The notes beneath the pieces were generated by a model that saw only the letters and a program-made list of their open reading frames with translations, was not told where the DNA came from and did no database searches. A program made the position numbers and the translations under genes. DNA of 64,000 nt from CAYLPJ01 sp964385465. Lineage in GTDB: Bacteria > Planctomycetota > Phycisphaerae > SM23-33. The stretch is from contig CAYLPJ010000003.1 in assembly GCA_964385465.1 (NCBI GenBank), positions 217,741 through 281,740 on the forward strand. Reading direction: 5' to 3'. Below are positions 32,857-44,254 of this stretch, piece after piece (within the stretch, counting starts at the first letter, position 1; each line of letters opens with the position of its first letter).

Positions 32857-34878
32857 TCAGAAGCTCGCCAGCTCCTTCTCGTCGTCCATGGGGATCTGCT
32901 CATCGGGCGAGCTGTCCTGCCCGGTGGCCTTCATGCGGGCGGGGCTGGCGACCCCGCCGGGCATCCGCTGCTCGGGCGTGGGGCGGCTGGAACCGCTCGT
33001 GTCCGCCCGGAAGCCCTGGCCCTTGCGCTGCCGGGCCGGGGCCTTGGCCGCCGTGCCGCCGCTTCCGCCGCCGACCATCGCGAGCAACTGGGCCACCATG
33101 CGGTTGAGCTCCTCTGCCTGGGCGGAGAGCTCCTCGCTGGCCGACGCCGACTCCTCGGCGTTGGCGGCGTTCTGCTGGGTGACCTGATCCATCTGGCCGA
33201 TGGCCGTGTTGATCTGGTCGATGCCCTGGGCCTGCTCGTTGCTGGCCGCGGCGATCTCGGCGACGAGGTCGTTGACCTTCCGGGCGGCCTCGCCCATCTC
33301 GCCGAGCGAGTCGCCGACCTCCTTGCTGATCTGCACGCCGTTGTCGGCGTTCTTCACCGACTCCTCGATCATCGAGGAGGTGTCGCGCGCCGCCTCGGCG
33401 GAGCGCTGGGCGAGGTTTCGGACCTCCTCGGCGACGACGGCGAAGCCCTTTCCGGCCTCTCCTGCCCGGGCGGCCTCGACGGCGGCGTTGAGGGCGAGGA
33501 GGTTGGTCTGGAAGGCGATCTCGTCGATGGTCTTGACGATCTTGGCGGTCTCGTCGGAGGACTTCTTGATGTCGTCGATGGCTCGGGACATCTTGGTCAT
33601 GGCCTCGGTGCCCTTGTCGGCGGAGGCCTTGGTGGTCTCGGCGAGGGTCTTGGCCTCTCCGGCGTTGCCGGCGTTCTGCTTGCACATCGAGGACATCTCC
33701 TCGACGCTGGAGGTGGTCTCCTCGACGGCGGCGGCCTGTTCGCTGGCGCCCTGTGCGAGGGACTGGCTGGCCGACGAGACCTGTCCGGCGGCGCTGGCGG
33801 TCTGATCGGCGCCGCTGCCGAGGTTGTCGGCGATGCGCCGCAGGGCCTTGTTGATGCTGCGGCTGATCAGCACGCCGAGGGCGACCGCGGCGACGACGCC
33901 GACGGCCATGGCGACCAGGCTGAGCACCTCGAGGAACGTCGCCTGGGCGACGGCGGTGTCGACCTCCTCCTTCGCCACGCGGCGGTTGATCTCGACGATC
34001 TCCTCGAGCAGGCCGACGGCCTTCTCCTGGGCCTCGCGGCAGACGCCGAGGGCGTAGGTCTCGGCGGACTCGGCGAGCTCGTCGGCCTTCCGCGCTTCAT
34101 CGCGCAGCGCCGCCAGTGCGGCGAACTCCTTCTCCGCGGCGGGGATCAGTTCGGTCTCGTAGACCTTGAGTGCATCGTCCTTCTTGCCGTCGGCGACCAA
34201 CTGCTTGATCTTGTGGATGCAGCCGTGGAACTTCCGGTGCGGCTCCTCGAGGTCGCGCAGGGCCGCCTGCATGGCCGGGTTGGCGGTCTGATAGCTGCTC
34301 ATCCACTTGCCCAGGGCGCATTCGGTGTGACTCTCCCCGCCATCGAATTCCTTGCCGGTCTCGATCAGCTCGGTGGCCTGGGACATCAGTTTGTAGTGGT
34401 CGCCCCGGAAGCCTTCGAGTTGGCGGCGCAGCCGGGCCGGGTTCATGATGTCGGTAGCGATCCACCCCTTGGCCGCGTCGAAGAACTTGTTGTTCTCCTC
34501 CCGCCAGTGGTTCCATGCGGGCTCGAACTGCTTCCACAGCTCGGCCTCGCGCGGCGTCTGGGGCAGGGGCTCGTAGACCTTCCACGCCGTCTCGTAGCGC
34601 TCGCGGATCTTGGCCAGATCGGCGATCTGCCGCTCGCGTTCGGCCTTGCTGGTGCCCGGGATCAGCATGGTCCGCTGGCAGACCTTGACGGCGTTCGAGG
34701 CGTCTTTGATCACCAGCATGCTGTCCACACTGGGCAGGCGGACGACGCCGATCTCGTGAATGTGTTTCTCACTCTTGACCGCCCCGTAATACCCCACAAC
34801 CCCAAGAGCGAACGTGACTGCCGCTACGACGAGGAACGATGCGATCAGCTTTCTTCCGATTGTCCAATTGGTCATCAT
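32857..34878 (-). CDS. Methyl-accepting chemotaxis protein with a CZB-like sensor region
   Basis: A 673-aa receptor starting at MMTNWTIGRK (ATG 34878, purine-rich AAGGGAAG upstream). TM1 is about residues 11-33 and TM2 about 311-335. The region between is helical and contains a zinc-binding-type motif near residue 183 (HTECALGKWMSSY, then PHRKFHGCIHKI), resembling the CZB domain normally found in the cytoplasm. No clear HAMP domain follows TM2. The signalling hairpin tip is EIAFQTNLLALNAAVEAARAG. The tail ends ELASF, possibly a weak CheR/CheD docking tail. Confidence 0.9.
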   Translation of the reverse strand: MMTNWTIGRKLIASFLVVAAVTFALGVVGYYGAVKSEKHIHEIGVVRLPSVDSMLVIKDASNAVKVCQRTMLIPGTSKAERERQIADLAKIRERYETAWKVYEPLPQTPREAELWKQFEPAWNHWREENNKFFDAAKGWIATDIMNPARLRRQLEGFRGDHYKLMSQATELIETGKEFDGGESHTECALGKWMSSYQTANPAMQAALRDLEEPHRKFHGCIHKIKQLVADGKKDDALKVYETELIPAAEKEFAALAALRDEARKADELAESAETYALGVCREAQEKAVGLLEEIVEINRRVAKEEVDTAVAQATFLEVLSLVAMAVGVVAAVALGVLISRSINKALRRIADNLGSGADQTASAAGQVSSASQSLAQGASEQAAAVEETTSSVEEMSSMCKQNAGNAGEAKTLAETTKASADKGTEAMTKMSRAIDDIKKSSDETAKIVKTIDEIAFQTNLLALNAAVEAARAGEAGKGFAVVAEEVRNLAQRSAEAARDTSSMIEESVKNADNGVQISKEVGDSLGEMGEAARKVNDLVAEIAAASNEQAQGIDQINTAIGQMDQVTQQNAANAEESASASEELSAQAEELNRMVAQLLAMVGGGSGGTAAKAPARQRKGQGFRADTSGSSRPTPEQRMPGGVASPARMKATGQDSSPDEQIPMDDEKELASF

Positions 34879-34981
34879 CTTGATCTTCCCTTCTGTGTCT
34901 CTTGCCCTTTGGTTCCATGGACCCGGCAGGGCCCGCCTTGCGCACTGTGTCTTTCCATGGGCTCGCACGAAGCCCCTTCCG

Positions 34982-35485
34982 TCAGGCCGCCGTCGATCCG
35001 AAGCCCTTCACCTCCTCGGGCGTGAGGACGCGCTCGATGTCCAGGAGGATGGTCACCTTCCCGTCGGCCTTGCCCATGCCGAGAATGAAATTGGTGTCCA
35101 CGTCCGTGCCGAACGACGGCGGGTCCTCGATGTCCTCGCCATTGATGTTGAGGACCTCGGAGACCTTGTCGACCAGGATGCCCACCTCGACGGTGCCCAC
35201 CTGGACGACGATGATGCACGTCTCCTGGGTATGCTCGACCTCGACCATCCCGAACTTCAGGCGGAGGTCCACCACCGGGATCACCTTCCCGCGGAGGTTG
35301 ATTACCCCCTTGACGTACTCCGGCGTCCGCGGCACGGCGGTGATGTCCATCACGCCGATGATCTCGCGGACCTTGAGAATCTCCAGTCCATACTCCTCTT
35401 CCGCCAGGACGAATGTGAGGTACTTCCCCGTCTTGTTCGCCTGGTCCCGCTGGGCTTCCTGTGTGCTGTTGTCCGACATGGTCAT
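34982..35485 (-). CDS. cheW: Chemotaxis coupling protein CheW
   Basis: A 167-aa CheW that couples CheA to the receptor. It has FVLAEEEYGLEILKVREIIG, VPRTPEYVKGVINLRGKVIPVVDLR spread over two strands, and an IVVQVGTVEVGILVDKVSEVL strand. It lies 66 bp downstream of cheA and just upstream of the receptor gene. Confidence 0.95.
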   Translation of the reverse strand: MTMSDNSTQEAQRDQANKTGKYLTFVLAEEEYGLEILKVREIIGVMDITAVPRTPEYVKGVINLRGKVIPVVDLRLKFGMVEVEHTQETCIIVVQVGTVEVGILVDKVSEVLNINGEDIEDPPSFGTDVDTNFILGMGKADGKVTILLDIERVLTPEEVKGFGSTAA

Positions 35486-35550
35486 GTCCTTTCCTCGTCT
35501 TGTCGGCGCGGCCGGCGGCCGCGGCGTTTAACACGTTTGCGTGCGGCCGA

Positions 35551-37794
35551 TCAGGCCGCGTCCGCGACGGGCTTGCCTTCTCCCGTGCGCGCTTCCACCA
35601 GTTTGGCAATGCCGGCCGCGTCGAGGATGAGCCCGACGCGCCCGTCGCCGAGGATCGCCCCGCCGGAGATCCCGGCGACCTGCCCCATGGACTCCCCGAG
35701 GGACTTGACGACGACCTGCTGCTGGCCGAGCAGGTCGTCGACCATCAGCGCGTACCGCGTGCCCTCGCCCTCGACGAGGATCAGCAGGCCCTCGGTGGGG
35801 TCGGTCTTGGCGTCGCGGACACGGAAGAGCTGGTGCAGGCGGAAGATCGGCAGGAGCTCGCCGCGGACGTCCACCAGTTCGCCCCGCCCGGTCACGGTGG
35901 ACAGTTGGCGTTTCTCCGGGCGGAAGCTCCGCTCGATCGAGACGATCGGCAGCAGGTAGCGTTGCCCGCCCACTCGAACGAGCATGGCGTCGGCAATGGC
36001 CATCGTCAGCGGCAGCCGCATGGCGAAGGTCGATCCGTGGCCCTTCCGGGAGTCCACCTCGACCCGCCCACGCAGCGATTCGATCCCGCTCTTGACTACG
36101 TCCATGCCGACGCCACGCCCGGACACGTCGGTGATCTTCTCTGCCGTGGAAAAGCCCGGGCGGAAGATCAGACCGTATGCCTCCGAATCGTTCAGCGACT
36201 CCCCCGAGCCGATCAATCCCCGTTCGGCGGCCTTGGCGACGATCCGTTCGCGATCGAGGCCCTTGCCGTCGTCGATGAGCTCGATAACCACGTTGCCGGC
36301 CGAATGGTACGCCCGCAGCCGGACCTCGCCCTCGGGGTCCTTGCCGTTGTCGGCGCGGACCTCGGGCATCTCGATGCCGTGGTCCACGGCGTTGCGGATC
36401 ATGTGGACCAGCGGGTCGTTGAGAACCTCGACCATGTTGCGGTCGATCTCGGTCTCCTCGCCCTCGGTGACGAACCGGACCTTCTTGCCGGCCTTGCGGG
36501 CGAGGTCGCGGACCAGCCGGGCCATCTTGCCGAAGGTGGCCTTCAGGGGCACCATCCGCAGGGACATGCTCACGTCCTGGAGTTCGCGGACGATCTTGCC
36601 GGCGTGGCAGACGTTGCGCGTCAGGTTGGGGCGCGAGCCGTCCAGCACCGCGGGGTCCTGGGAGACCATGGACTGGGCGATGACCAGCTCGCCCACGGCG
36701 TCGATGAGGCTGTCCAGCCTGTTCGTGCCGACGCGGACGGTGGCTTCGGCGGCGCGGCCCTTCTGGCTGTTCTGCGTGCGGATGGCGTCGGCGACGTCGG
36801 CGGCCGAGGCGGCCCGGCCTTCGACCAGCGTCTGGCCGATCCGCCGGCCGGACTGGTTCTGAGCGGCTTGCTCCACCTGTTCCCGTGAGGCCTTGCCCTT
36901 GCCGACGAGGATATCGCCGGTCCGCATGGGCTCGCCGTCTGCCGACTCGCCGATGCCCGCCGCCTCGGGATCGCGGAGCTGCTCGATGAGATCGCCGTAG
37001 TCCTCCGGCAGGCCCAGCAGCCCACCGGGCTCGATGTCCTGGAGCCCCTCGATCAGGGTCCGCAGGGCGTCGCAGGAGCTCAGGGCCAGGTCGGCATATC
37101 CGCCGATGACGCGGATCTCGCCGTCCCGGGCGCGGTCGAGCAGGTCCTCGGACAGGTGGGCGAGCTTCTGGATGTGATCCAGGCCCAGAAAGCCCGAGGT
37201 GCCCTTGATCGTGTGGAACGCACGGAAAATGGTGTTGACCGGATCGCTGTCGTCCGGGTTGCTCTCCAGTTCCAGCAGGGCCGACTCGGCGCCGGATATG
37301 TGGTCCAGGCATTCGACGATGAAGTCCCGAAGGAGGTCCGGGTCGGCGTCTTCGGGGAGCCGGGCGACGCCGTCCTCGTCCCCGTCCGCCCCGGGCTCCG
37401 CGGGCTGCTCGGCGGGGGCCTCCCCCGCCGTGCCGGTATCGGCGCCCGCCTCCTGCGGGAGCGGCGAACCGTCGGCCCCGGCCCCCTCCCCGGCCGGCTC
37501 GGGCCCGGATTCCTCGAGCTCGCGCAGTCCGGTCGCGGCGCGGGTCAGCACCGTGACGACCCTATCGAGTGCGGCCGAGAGGTCGTCGACGCGTCCGCAG
37601 TGGATCGCCTGGAGGGATTCGAGCACGCCCTGGAGGGATGCCACGACGCCCTCGTCGAGGTTGTCGGCATCGGTGACGACCTCTTCCAGGGCTGCTCCGG
37701 CGCGGATGATCTCGTCCCCGTCGGAGGCATCCAGGGCGAGCAGTCGTGCGGCAAGGCCGTCCAGTGCGTCGGCAAGATTTGCTTCTGTGGTCAT
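35551..37794 (-). CDS. cheA: Chemotaxis histidine kinase CheA
   Basis: A 747-aa CheA. The HPt histidine is in FRAFHTIKGTSGFLG (His194). An extra N-terminal helical segment (1-90) and an acidic Ala/Glu linker precede the HPt. A spacer then leads to the dimerisation domain (TNRLDSLIDAVGELVIAQS), the ATPase boxes (MIRNAVDHGIE, DDGKGLD, SGRGVGMDVV, GHGSTFAMRLPL) and the C-terminal CheW-like domain. The HPt is usually at the very N-terminus, so the 150-residue extension is unusual. Confidence 0.96.
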   Translation of the reverse strand: MTTEANLADALDGLAARLLALDASDGDEIIRAGAALEEVVTDADNLDEGVVASLQGVLESLQAIHCGRVDDLSAALDRVVTVLTRAATGLRELEESGPEPAGEGAGADGSPLPQEAGADTGTAGEAPAEQPAEPGADGDEDGVARLPEDADPDLLRDFIVECLDHISGAESALLELESNPDDSDPVNTIFRAFHTIKGTSGFLGLDHIQKLAHLSEDLLDRARDGEIRVIGGYADLALSSCDALRTLIEGLQDIEPGGLLGLPEDYGDLIEQLRDPEAAGIGESADGEPMRTGDILVGKGKASREQVEQAAQNQSGRRIGQTLVEGRAASAADVADAIRTQNSQKGRAAEATVRVGTNRLDSLIDAVGELVIAQSMVSQDPAVLDGSRPNLTRNVCHAGKIVRELQDVSMSLRMVPLKATFGKMARLVRDLARKAGKKVRFVTEGEETEIDRNMVEVLNDPLVHMIRNAVDHGIEMPEVRADNGKDPEGEVRLRAYHSAGNVVIELIDDGKGLDRERIVAKAAERGLIGSGESLNDSEAYGLIFRPGFSTAEKITDVSGRGVGMDVVKSGIESLRGRVEVDSRKGHGSTFAMRLPLTMAIADAMLVRVGGQRYLLPIVSIERSFRPEKRQLSTVTGRGELVDVRGELLPIFRLHQLFRVRDAKTDPTEGLLILVEGEGTRYALMVDDLLGQQQVVVKSLGESMGQVAGISGGAILGDGRVGLILDAAGIAKLVEARTGEGKPVADAA

Positions 37795-37843
37795 CGCAGG
37801 TCGCTCGTTTCTCGCAGGTACGGTGGCGGTCGGCGTCGGGTCG

Positions 37844-38350
37844 TTACGCCACGAAGCCGCCCTCTCTGGAGGAGACCACGCCGGTCCAGAACGCGCCGGC
37901 CTCGCAGGAGAAGCATGTCTTCATGGTGGTCGTGCCCCGCTGCAGAAGGACTTGGAGGCTCTCGGCGCGAACCACGCTCGGCAGGGAGATGGTGGCCGAC
38001 CGGTTTCGCTTGGCGAGCTGGTTCTTCACTTCGCCGGCGAGGATGTTGGTCAGCTCGCCGACGGCGTCGCCCATGTCGTCGCTGTCGAAGGGGATCTCGA
38101 ATCCGGCGAACATGGCCGCCAGGGAGACCGCGGTGGCCCTGGGCAGGCCGAGAAAGACCACCCAGTCCACGTCGCCGACGACGGAGATGACGGCGATGAT
38201 GACGCCGTCGGCCCCGAGATCGTCCGGTTCGTCGATGCGCGTCAGGTCGAGCCCGCAGGCGGCGCCGAAGACGCTTTCCGCCGCCTCCGCGACGCACTCG
38301 CCGTGCTGGAGCGCCCCTCGTCCTCCCGAGACCGTCGATGGCGAATCCAT
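37844..38350 (-). CDS. Second CheX-like protein
   Basis: A 168-aa CheX/CheC-type protein with a Glu-x-x-Asn motif, VGELTNILAGEVKN. The N-terminal half contains a long hydrophobic segment (DGVIIAVISVVGDVDWVVFLG). The C-terminal third has a TCFSCEAGAFW sequence with two cysteines. It lies 49 bp before cheA and 23 bp after cheY in transcription order, so it may dephosphorylate that CheY. Confidence 0.72.
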   Translation of the reverse strand: MDSPSTVSGGRGALQHGECVAEAAESVFGAACGLDLTRIDEPDDLGADGVIIAVISVVGDVDWVVFLGLPRATAVSLAAMFAGFEIPFDSDDMGDAVGELTNILAGEVKNQLAKRNRSATISLPSVVRAESLQVLLQRGTTTMKTCFSCEAGAFWTGVVSSREGGFVA

Positions 38351-38373
38351 ATGGCCGTACTCCTCGTGTGTGC

Positions 38374-38811
38374 TCAGTCCAATGCGGAGGCCAGTTTGCC
38401 GAAGAACCCCTTGCTCTTCTGCTTTGCTTCGGCCAGTTGCTCGAACAGGGGGGCCAGACGCTTCTGGAGGCCTTCGGGGGTGAAGGGCTTGGCGATGTAC
38501 TTATCCACCTTCACCTCCTCCATGGCCTCGTCCATCTTGCCCATCGTGCTCTCCGTGGTGATCATGACGATCGGGGTGTGTCGCTTCTCGGAGGCACGGA
38601 TCTTGCGAATCAGGTCGATGCCGTTCATGTTGGGCATGTTCCAATCGACGAACAGCATGTCGATGCTCTTGGGATCGTACTTCTCCAGGGCCTCGACGCC
38701 GTCGCCGGCCTCGGTGAAGGAGAAGTTCGCCAGGTTGGAATTGGTGAGGGAACGCATCACCATCTTCCGCATGATCCCAGAGTCGTCCACGACCATCGCA
38801 CGAATGTCCAT
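38374..38811 (-). CDS. cheY: CheY-like response regulator, first gene of the che operon
   Basis: A 145-aa receiver protein starting MDIRAMVVDD at ATG 38811. It has DSGIMRKM, phospho-acceptor in LFVDWNMPNMNG, MITTEST and KPFTPEGLQ. The frame extends upstream to 38946 but that stretch has no homology. It is the most distal minus-strand che gene, so the operon promoter should lie in 38812-39000. Confidence 0.9.
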   Translation of the reverse strand: MDIRAMVVDDSGIMRKMVMRSLTNSNLANFSFTEAGDGVEALEKYDPKSIDMLFVDWNMPNMNGIDLIRKIRASEKRHTPIVMITTESTMGKMDEAMEEVKVDKYIAKPFTPEGLQKRLAPLFEQLAEAKQKSKGFFGKLASALD

Positions 38812-38880
38812 AAGGCTGCGCTCCCATCTCCGTGTGCCCTGTCCCGATCCTGCATTCGGCATCGACCGTTGAGGCAGGCT

Positions 38881-38892
38881 CCGCAATTGCGG
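38881..38892. promoter_or_regulatory. Perfect 12-bp palindrome upstream of the che operon
   Basis: CCGCAATTGCGG reads the same on both strands and sits 70 bp upstream of the first che gene start, in the 287-bp non-coding gap between cheY (38811) and the LuxR-type regulator (39099). A dimeric regulator could bind here. No other gene is seen in this gap. Confidence 0.35.
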
Positions 38893-39098
38893 GCATGAGG
38901 AATCGCCCCTTCGGGGATTCGCAGGCGAGGTTGCCAAAGGGCGCAAGAGGCGCGGACGGACGAACCGGCGCCCCGGGGCGGGCGGCGGAGGCCGAGGCGC
39001 TCACGGCAGCCGCGAGGAGGGGAACCGATCCGGAGCCGGAGACGTGACCCGAGAGATGTGGGCTCCGAGACGGCGCAGTTCAGACGCCCGGCGGGCCT

Positions 39099-39752
39099 CT
39101 ACACGGCCGTCAGACCCATGCGGATGGCGTGCTTGGTCAGTTCGGCGACGCTGTTGGCCTTGAGCTTGGCCATGATGCGCTGGCGGTGGGAGTCGATGGT
39201 GCGGGAGCTGACGTGCAGCAGGCGCCCGATCTCCTTGGCGGTCTTGCCCTCGGCGATGAGTTGAAGGACCTCCCGCTCGCGTTCGGAGAGGTCCTCCCCC
39301 GCGGACGGGGAGGGGGTCTGGCCGTTGAGGTATCCCTCGACGACGGACGCGGCCACGTCGGGTGTCAGGTACGTGCCGCCCTCGTGGGCGACGCGGATGG
39401 CGTGGCAGAGCTCTTCGGCGGTGCAGGTCTTCAGCACGTAGGCCGACGCCCCGGCGACGAGCATCCGCCGGACGTAGCGTTCGTCGGAGTGCATGGACAG
39501 TGCGATGACGGCGGTATGGGGGTTCTCGCGGCAGATCTGGCTGGTGGCGTCGGCGCCGTTGAGCTTCGGCATGGCCGGGTCCATGATGATCACGTCGGGG
39601 CGCAGCTTGCGGGCGGCCTCGATGGCCTGGCGCCCGTCCGCGGCCTCGCCGATCACGTCGACCGCGCCGCCCTCGGGCCCCGAGGCGAGAAGGGATTTGA
39701 CGCCGTTTCGGACAATGGGGTGATCATCGACGGTCATCACACGCAGCGCCAT
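39099..39752 (-). CDS. NarL/FixJ-type response regulator
   Basis: A 217-aa transcription factor. The receiver domain (VDDHPIVRNGV, phospho-acceptor in IIMDPAMPKLNG, KTCTAEEL) is followed by a LuxR-type HTH (LSEREREVLQLIAEGKTAKEIGRLLHVS in the usual order). The start MALRVM at ATG 39752 is chosen over the longer open frame to 39953, which lacks homology. It is probably the output partner of the NarX-like kinase encoded just upstream. Confidence 0.9.
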   Translation of the reverse strand: MALRVMTVDDHPIVRNGVKSLLASGPEGGAVDVIGEAADGRQAIEAARKLRPDVIIMDPAMPKLNGADATSQICRENPHTAVIALSMHSDERYVRRMLVAGASAYVLKTCTAEELCHAIRVAHEGGTYLTPDVAASVVEGYLNGQTPSPSAGEDLSEREREVLQLIAEGKTAKEIGRLLHVSSRTIDSHRQRIMAKLKANSVAELTKHAIRMGLTAV

Positions 39753-39920
39753 GCGACACTCCTGTCCTCTACCGTCGCGGCAGGGCCTCTGGGGCGCTCC
39801 GGACGGCCAGACTTTCGTGGACCTCACGGCCTTTTCCGCCGCCCCGCCCCGGGGCCAGGGGCCTCGGGGCCGTTGCGGCTCCAAGGCTATTATCGTGCGT
39901 CGTGGAGAATCTTGACCTCG

Positions 39921-39956
39921 CGATTGCACAGAGTTCGCTTCGCGGATTCGCAATCG
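39921..39956 (-). terminator. Hairpin downstream of the hybrid kinase
   Basis: CGATTGC at 39921-39927 pairs with GCAATCG at 39950-39956, inside the 254-bp gap between the kinase stop (40007) and the LuxR regulator start (39752). It could attenuate read-through. A 15-base part, 39938-39952, is nearly repeated at 38909-38923. No T-run follows, so the role is uncertain. Confidence 0.35.
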
Positions 39957-40006
39957 AGGGTCTGCGGCGCGGCGGGCGACATCCTAAGCGCAGGCGCCGG
40001 TGCAGC

Positions 40007-41140
40007 CTACGAAGCCCCTGCCTCGCGGTCGGGGACCGGCAGAACGAGCGTGAAAATGCTGCCTCCTTCCGGCGGGGCCTGGACGTCCAGCCGCCCGCCG
40101 AAGCCGTCGGCACGTTCGCGGATGGCGAAGAGGCCGAAGCCCTCGGAGTCTGTCGGTCCGGCGGCGGAAGACGGGTCGATGCCGGTCCCGTCGTCGCGAA
40201 CGCTGAGGACCAACTCGCCATCGTCGGCGGTGGCGCGGACCGATACGCGGGTTGCGCCGGCGTGCTTTGCGGCGTTGATGAGCAGCTCGCGGACGGCCCG
40301 GAAGGCGAAGCCGCGAAGCTCCTCGCACAGCGGCGGGAGGGGGCGCGGGCAGTCGAAGGCGTACCGGCAGGGCGGCCGCGTGACGCCGGATTCCTCGATC
40401 AGCCAGGTCAGCGCCGGCTCGAGGCCGGTCTCGTGCAGCATGGGCGGGCAGAGCTCGAAGGTCATCGTCCGCACGGCCGAGGCGGTCTTGCGGAGCAGGT
40501 GGAGCGCCTCCTCCAGGGCCGTCGCCTGCGTCTCGGGCAGGTCGGCGCCTCGGACGACCTGGAGGTTCATGCTCATGGCGGCGAGGCTCTGGCTGACGTC
40601 GTCGTGGAGGTCCTCGGCGATGCGCCGTCGTTCGTGGTCTTCGGCCCGGCAGAGCTGGGAGGCCAGTCGCTGGAGCTGCTGCTTGTGGCTGAGGAGCTTG
40701 GCGGTCCGCTCGGCGACGGTCTGCTCCAGGTGGGCGTTGGCCCGGCGGAGCTCGTCCTCGGCCCGCTTGATCCGCAGCATCACGCGGATGCGTGCGACAA
40801 ACTCCATGGAGTCGAATGGCTTGCTGATGAAGTCGTCGGCGCCGGCCTCGAGGCCCTCGATGCGCCGCCGCGGCCCGGTCTCGTGGGCGGTCATCAGGAC
40901 GATGGGGAAGCCGGCGGTGGCCTCGTCGGCCTTGAGGCGGCGGACCATCTCGATGCCGGTCATCCCGGGCATCCGCTGGTCGATCAGGGCCAGGTCCGGC
41001 GGGAAGGCCCGCGCCAGGTCGATGCCCTCGGCCCCGCTGCCGGCGGTGGCGAGGTCGCAGTCCTCGACGTGGGCCTCCAGCAGCATGCCGAGCGTTCGCA
41101 GAACCTGCGGCATGTCGTCAACGGCCAGGATTCTCGGCAT
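40007..41140 (-). CDS. Response regulator fused to NarX-type histidine kinase
   Basis: A 377-aa protein starting MPRILAVDDMPQVL. The N-terminal receiver (phospho-acceptor in ALIDQRMPGMTG, SKPFD) is joined by a coiled coil to a HisKA_3 dimerisation domain (DHERRRIAEDLHDDVSQSL, phospho-His in LHDDV) and a HATPase_c domain (ELLINAAKHAGA, DDGTGID, GFGLFAIRERAD). Its adjacent LuxR-type regulator is the natural phosphorylation target. Confidence 0.9.
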   Translation of the reverse strand: MPRILAVDDMPQVLRTLGMLLEAHVEDCDLATAGSGAEGIDLARAFPPDLALIDQRMPGMTGIEMVRRLKADEATAGFPIVLMTAHETGPRRRIEGLEAGADDFISKPFDSMEFVARIRVMLRIKRAEDELRRANAHLEQTVAERTAKLLSHKQQLQRLASQLCRAEDHERRRIAEDLHDDVSQSLAAMSMNLQVVRGADLPETQATALEEALHLLRKTASAVRTMTFELCPPMLHETGLEPALTWLIEESGVTRPPCRYAFDCPRPLPPLCEELRGFAFRAVRELLINAAKHAGATRVSVRATADDGELVLSVRDDGTGIDPSSAAGPTDSEGFGLFAIRERADGFGGRLDVQAPPEGGSIFTLVLPVPDREAGAS

Positions 41141-41202
41141 GGCGCCTCCCGTTTGCCGGGGCCCGAATGCGGCGTGCGCGACGGTAGGACACGACCGGCA
41201 TG

Positions 41203-43896
<2,694 letters not shown>

Positions 43897-44254
43897 AACC
43901 TTGCTGCTCGTTTCAGGGAGAAGTCGTCCTAGCCTGCCATCTTACGGGCTTCCTCCGGCCTCCGTATAGGGTAATCACTCGTTTCACCCACTCCAACACG
44001 GGAGGACCATGGTTAGGATCGTCCGGATTCCCCCAAGAATTCAAAGAATGGCAAAAAGAGAAGGCCTACGTGATTTTCCCGATAGCCCCGATCGGCCGCG
44101 AGCGTGCCGCCCCTCCTGCCTCCCCCTGCCTCCCCCTGCTCGGCGAACGACGCGATGAAAGCGGTCTCTCACCGCCGGTGCCAAGGCGCCTTGACCCCGC
44201 ACGGCCCGATCGCAACAATGTGAGGGTCAGGAAAACCCTCACAGGGAGACACCT
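43897..44254 (+). other. Divergent intergenic region with RBS-proximal hairpin
   Basis: No gene is seen in this 358-bp gap between the kinase (minus) and the propeller genes (plus). It contains an AT-richer patch near 44033-44080 and a direct repeat CCTCCCCCTG near 44118-44140. A hairpin of GTGAGGGT (44220-44227) and ACCCTCAC (44235-44242) ends two bases before the GGGAG ribosome binding site of the next gene, so it may control its translation. Confidence 0.45.
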
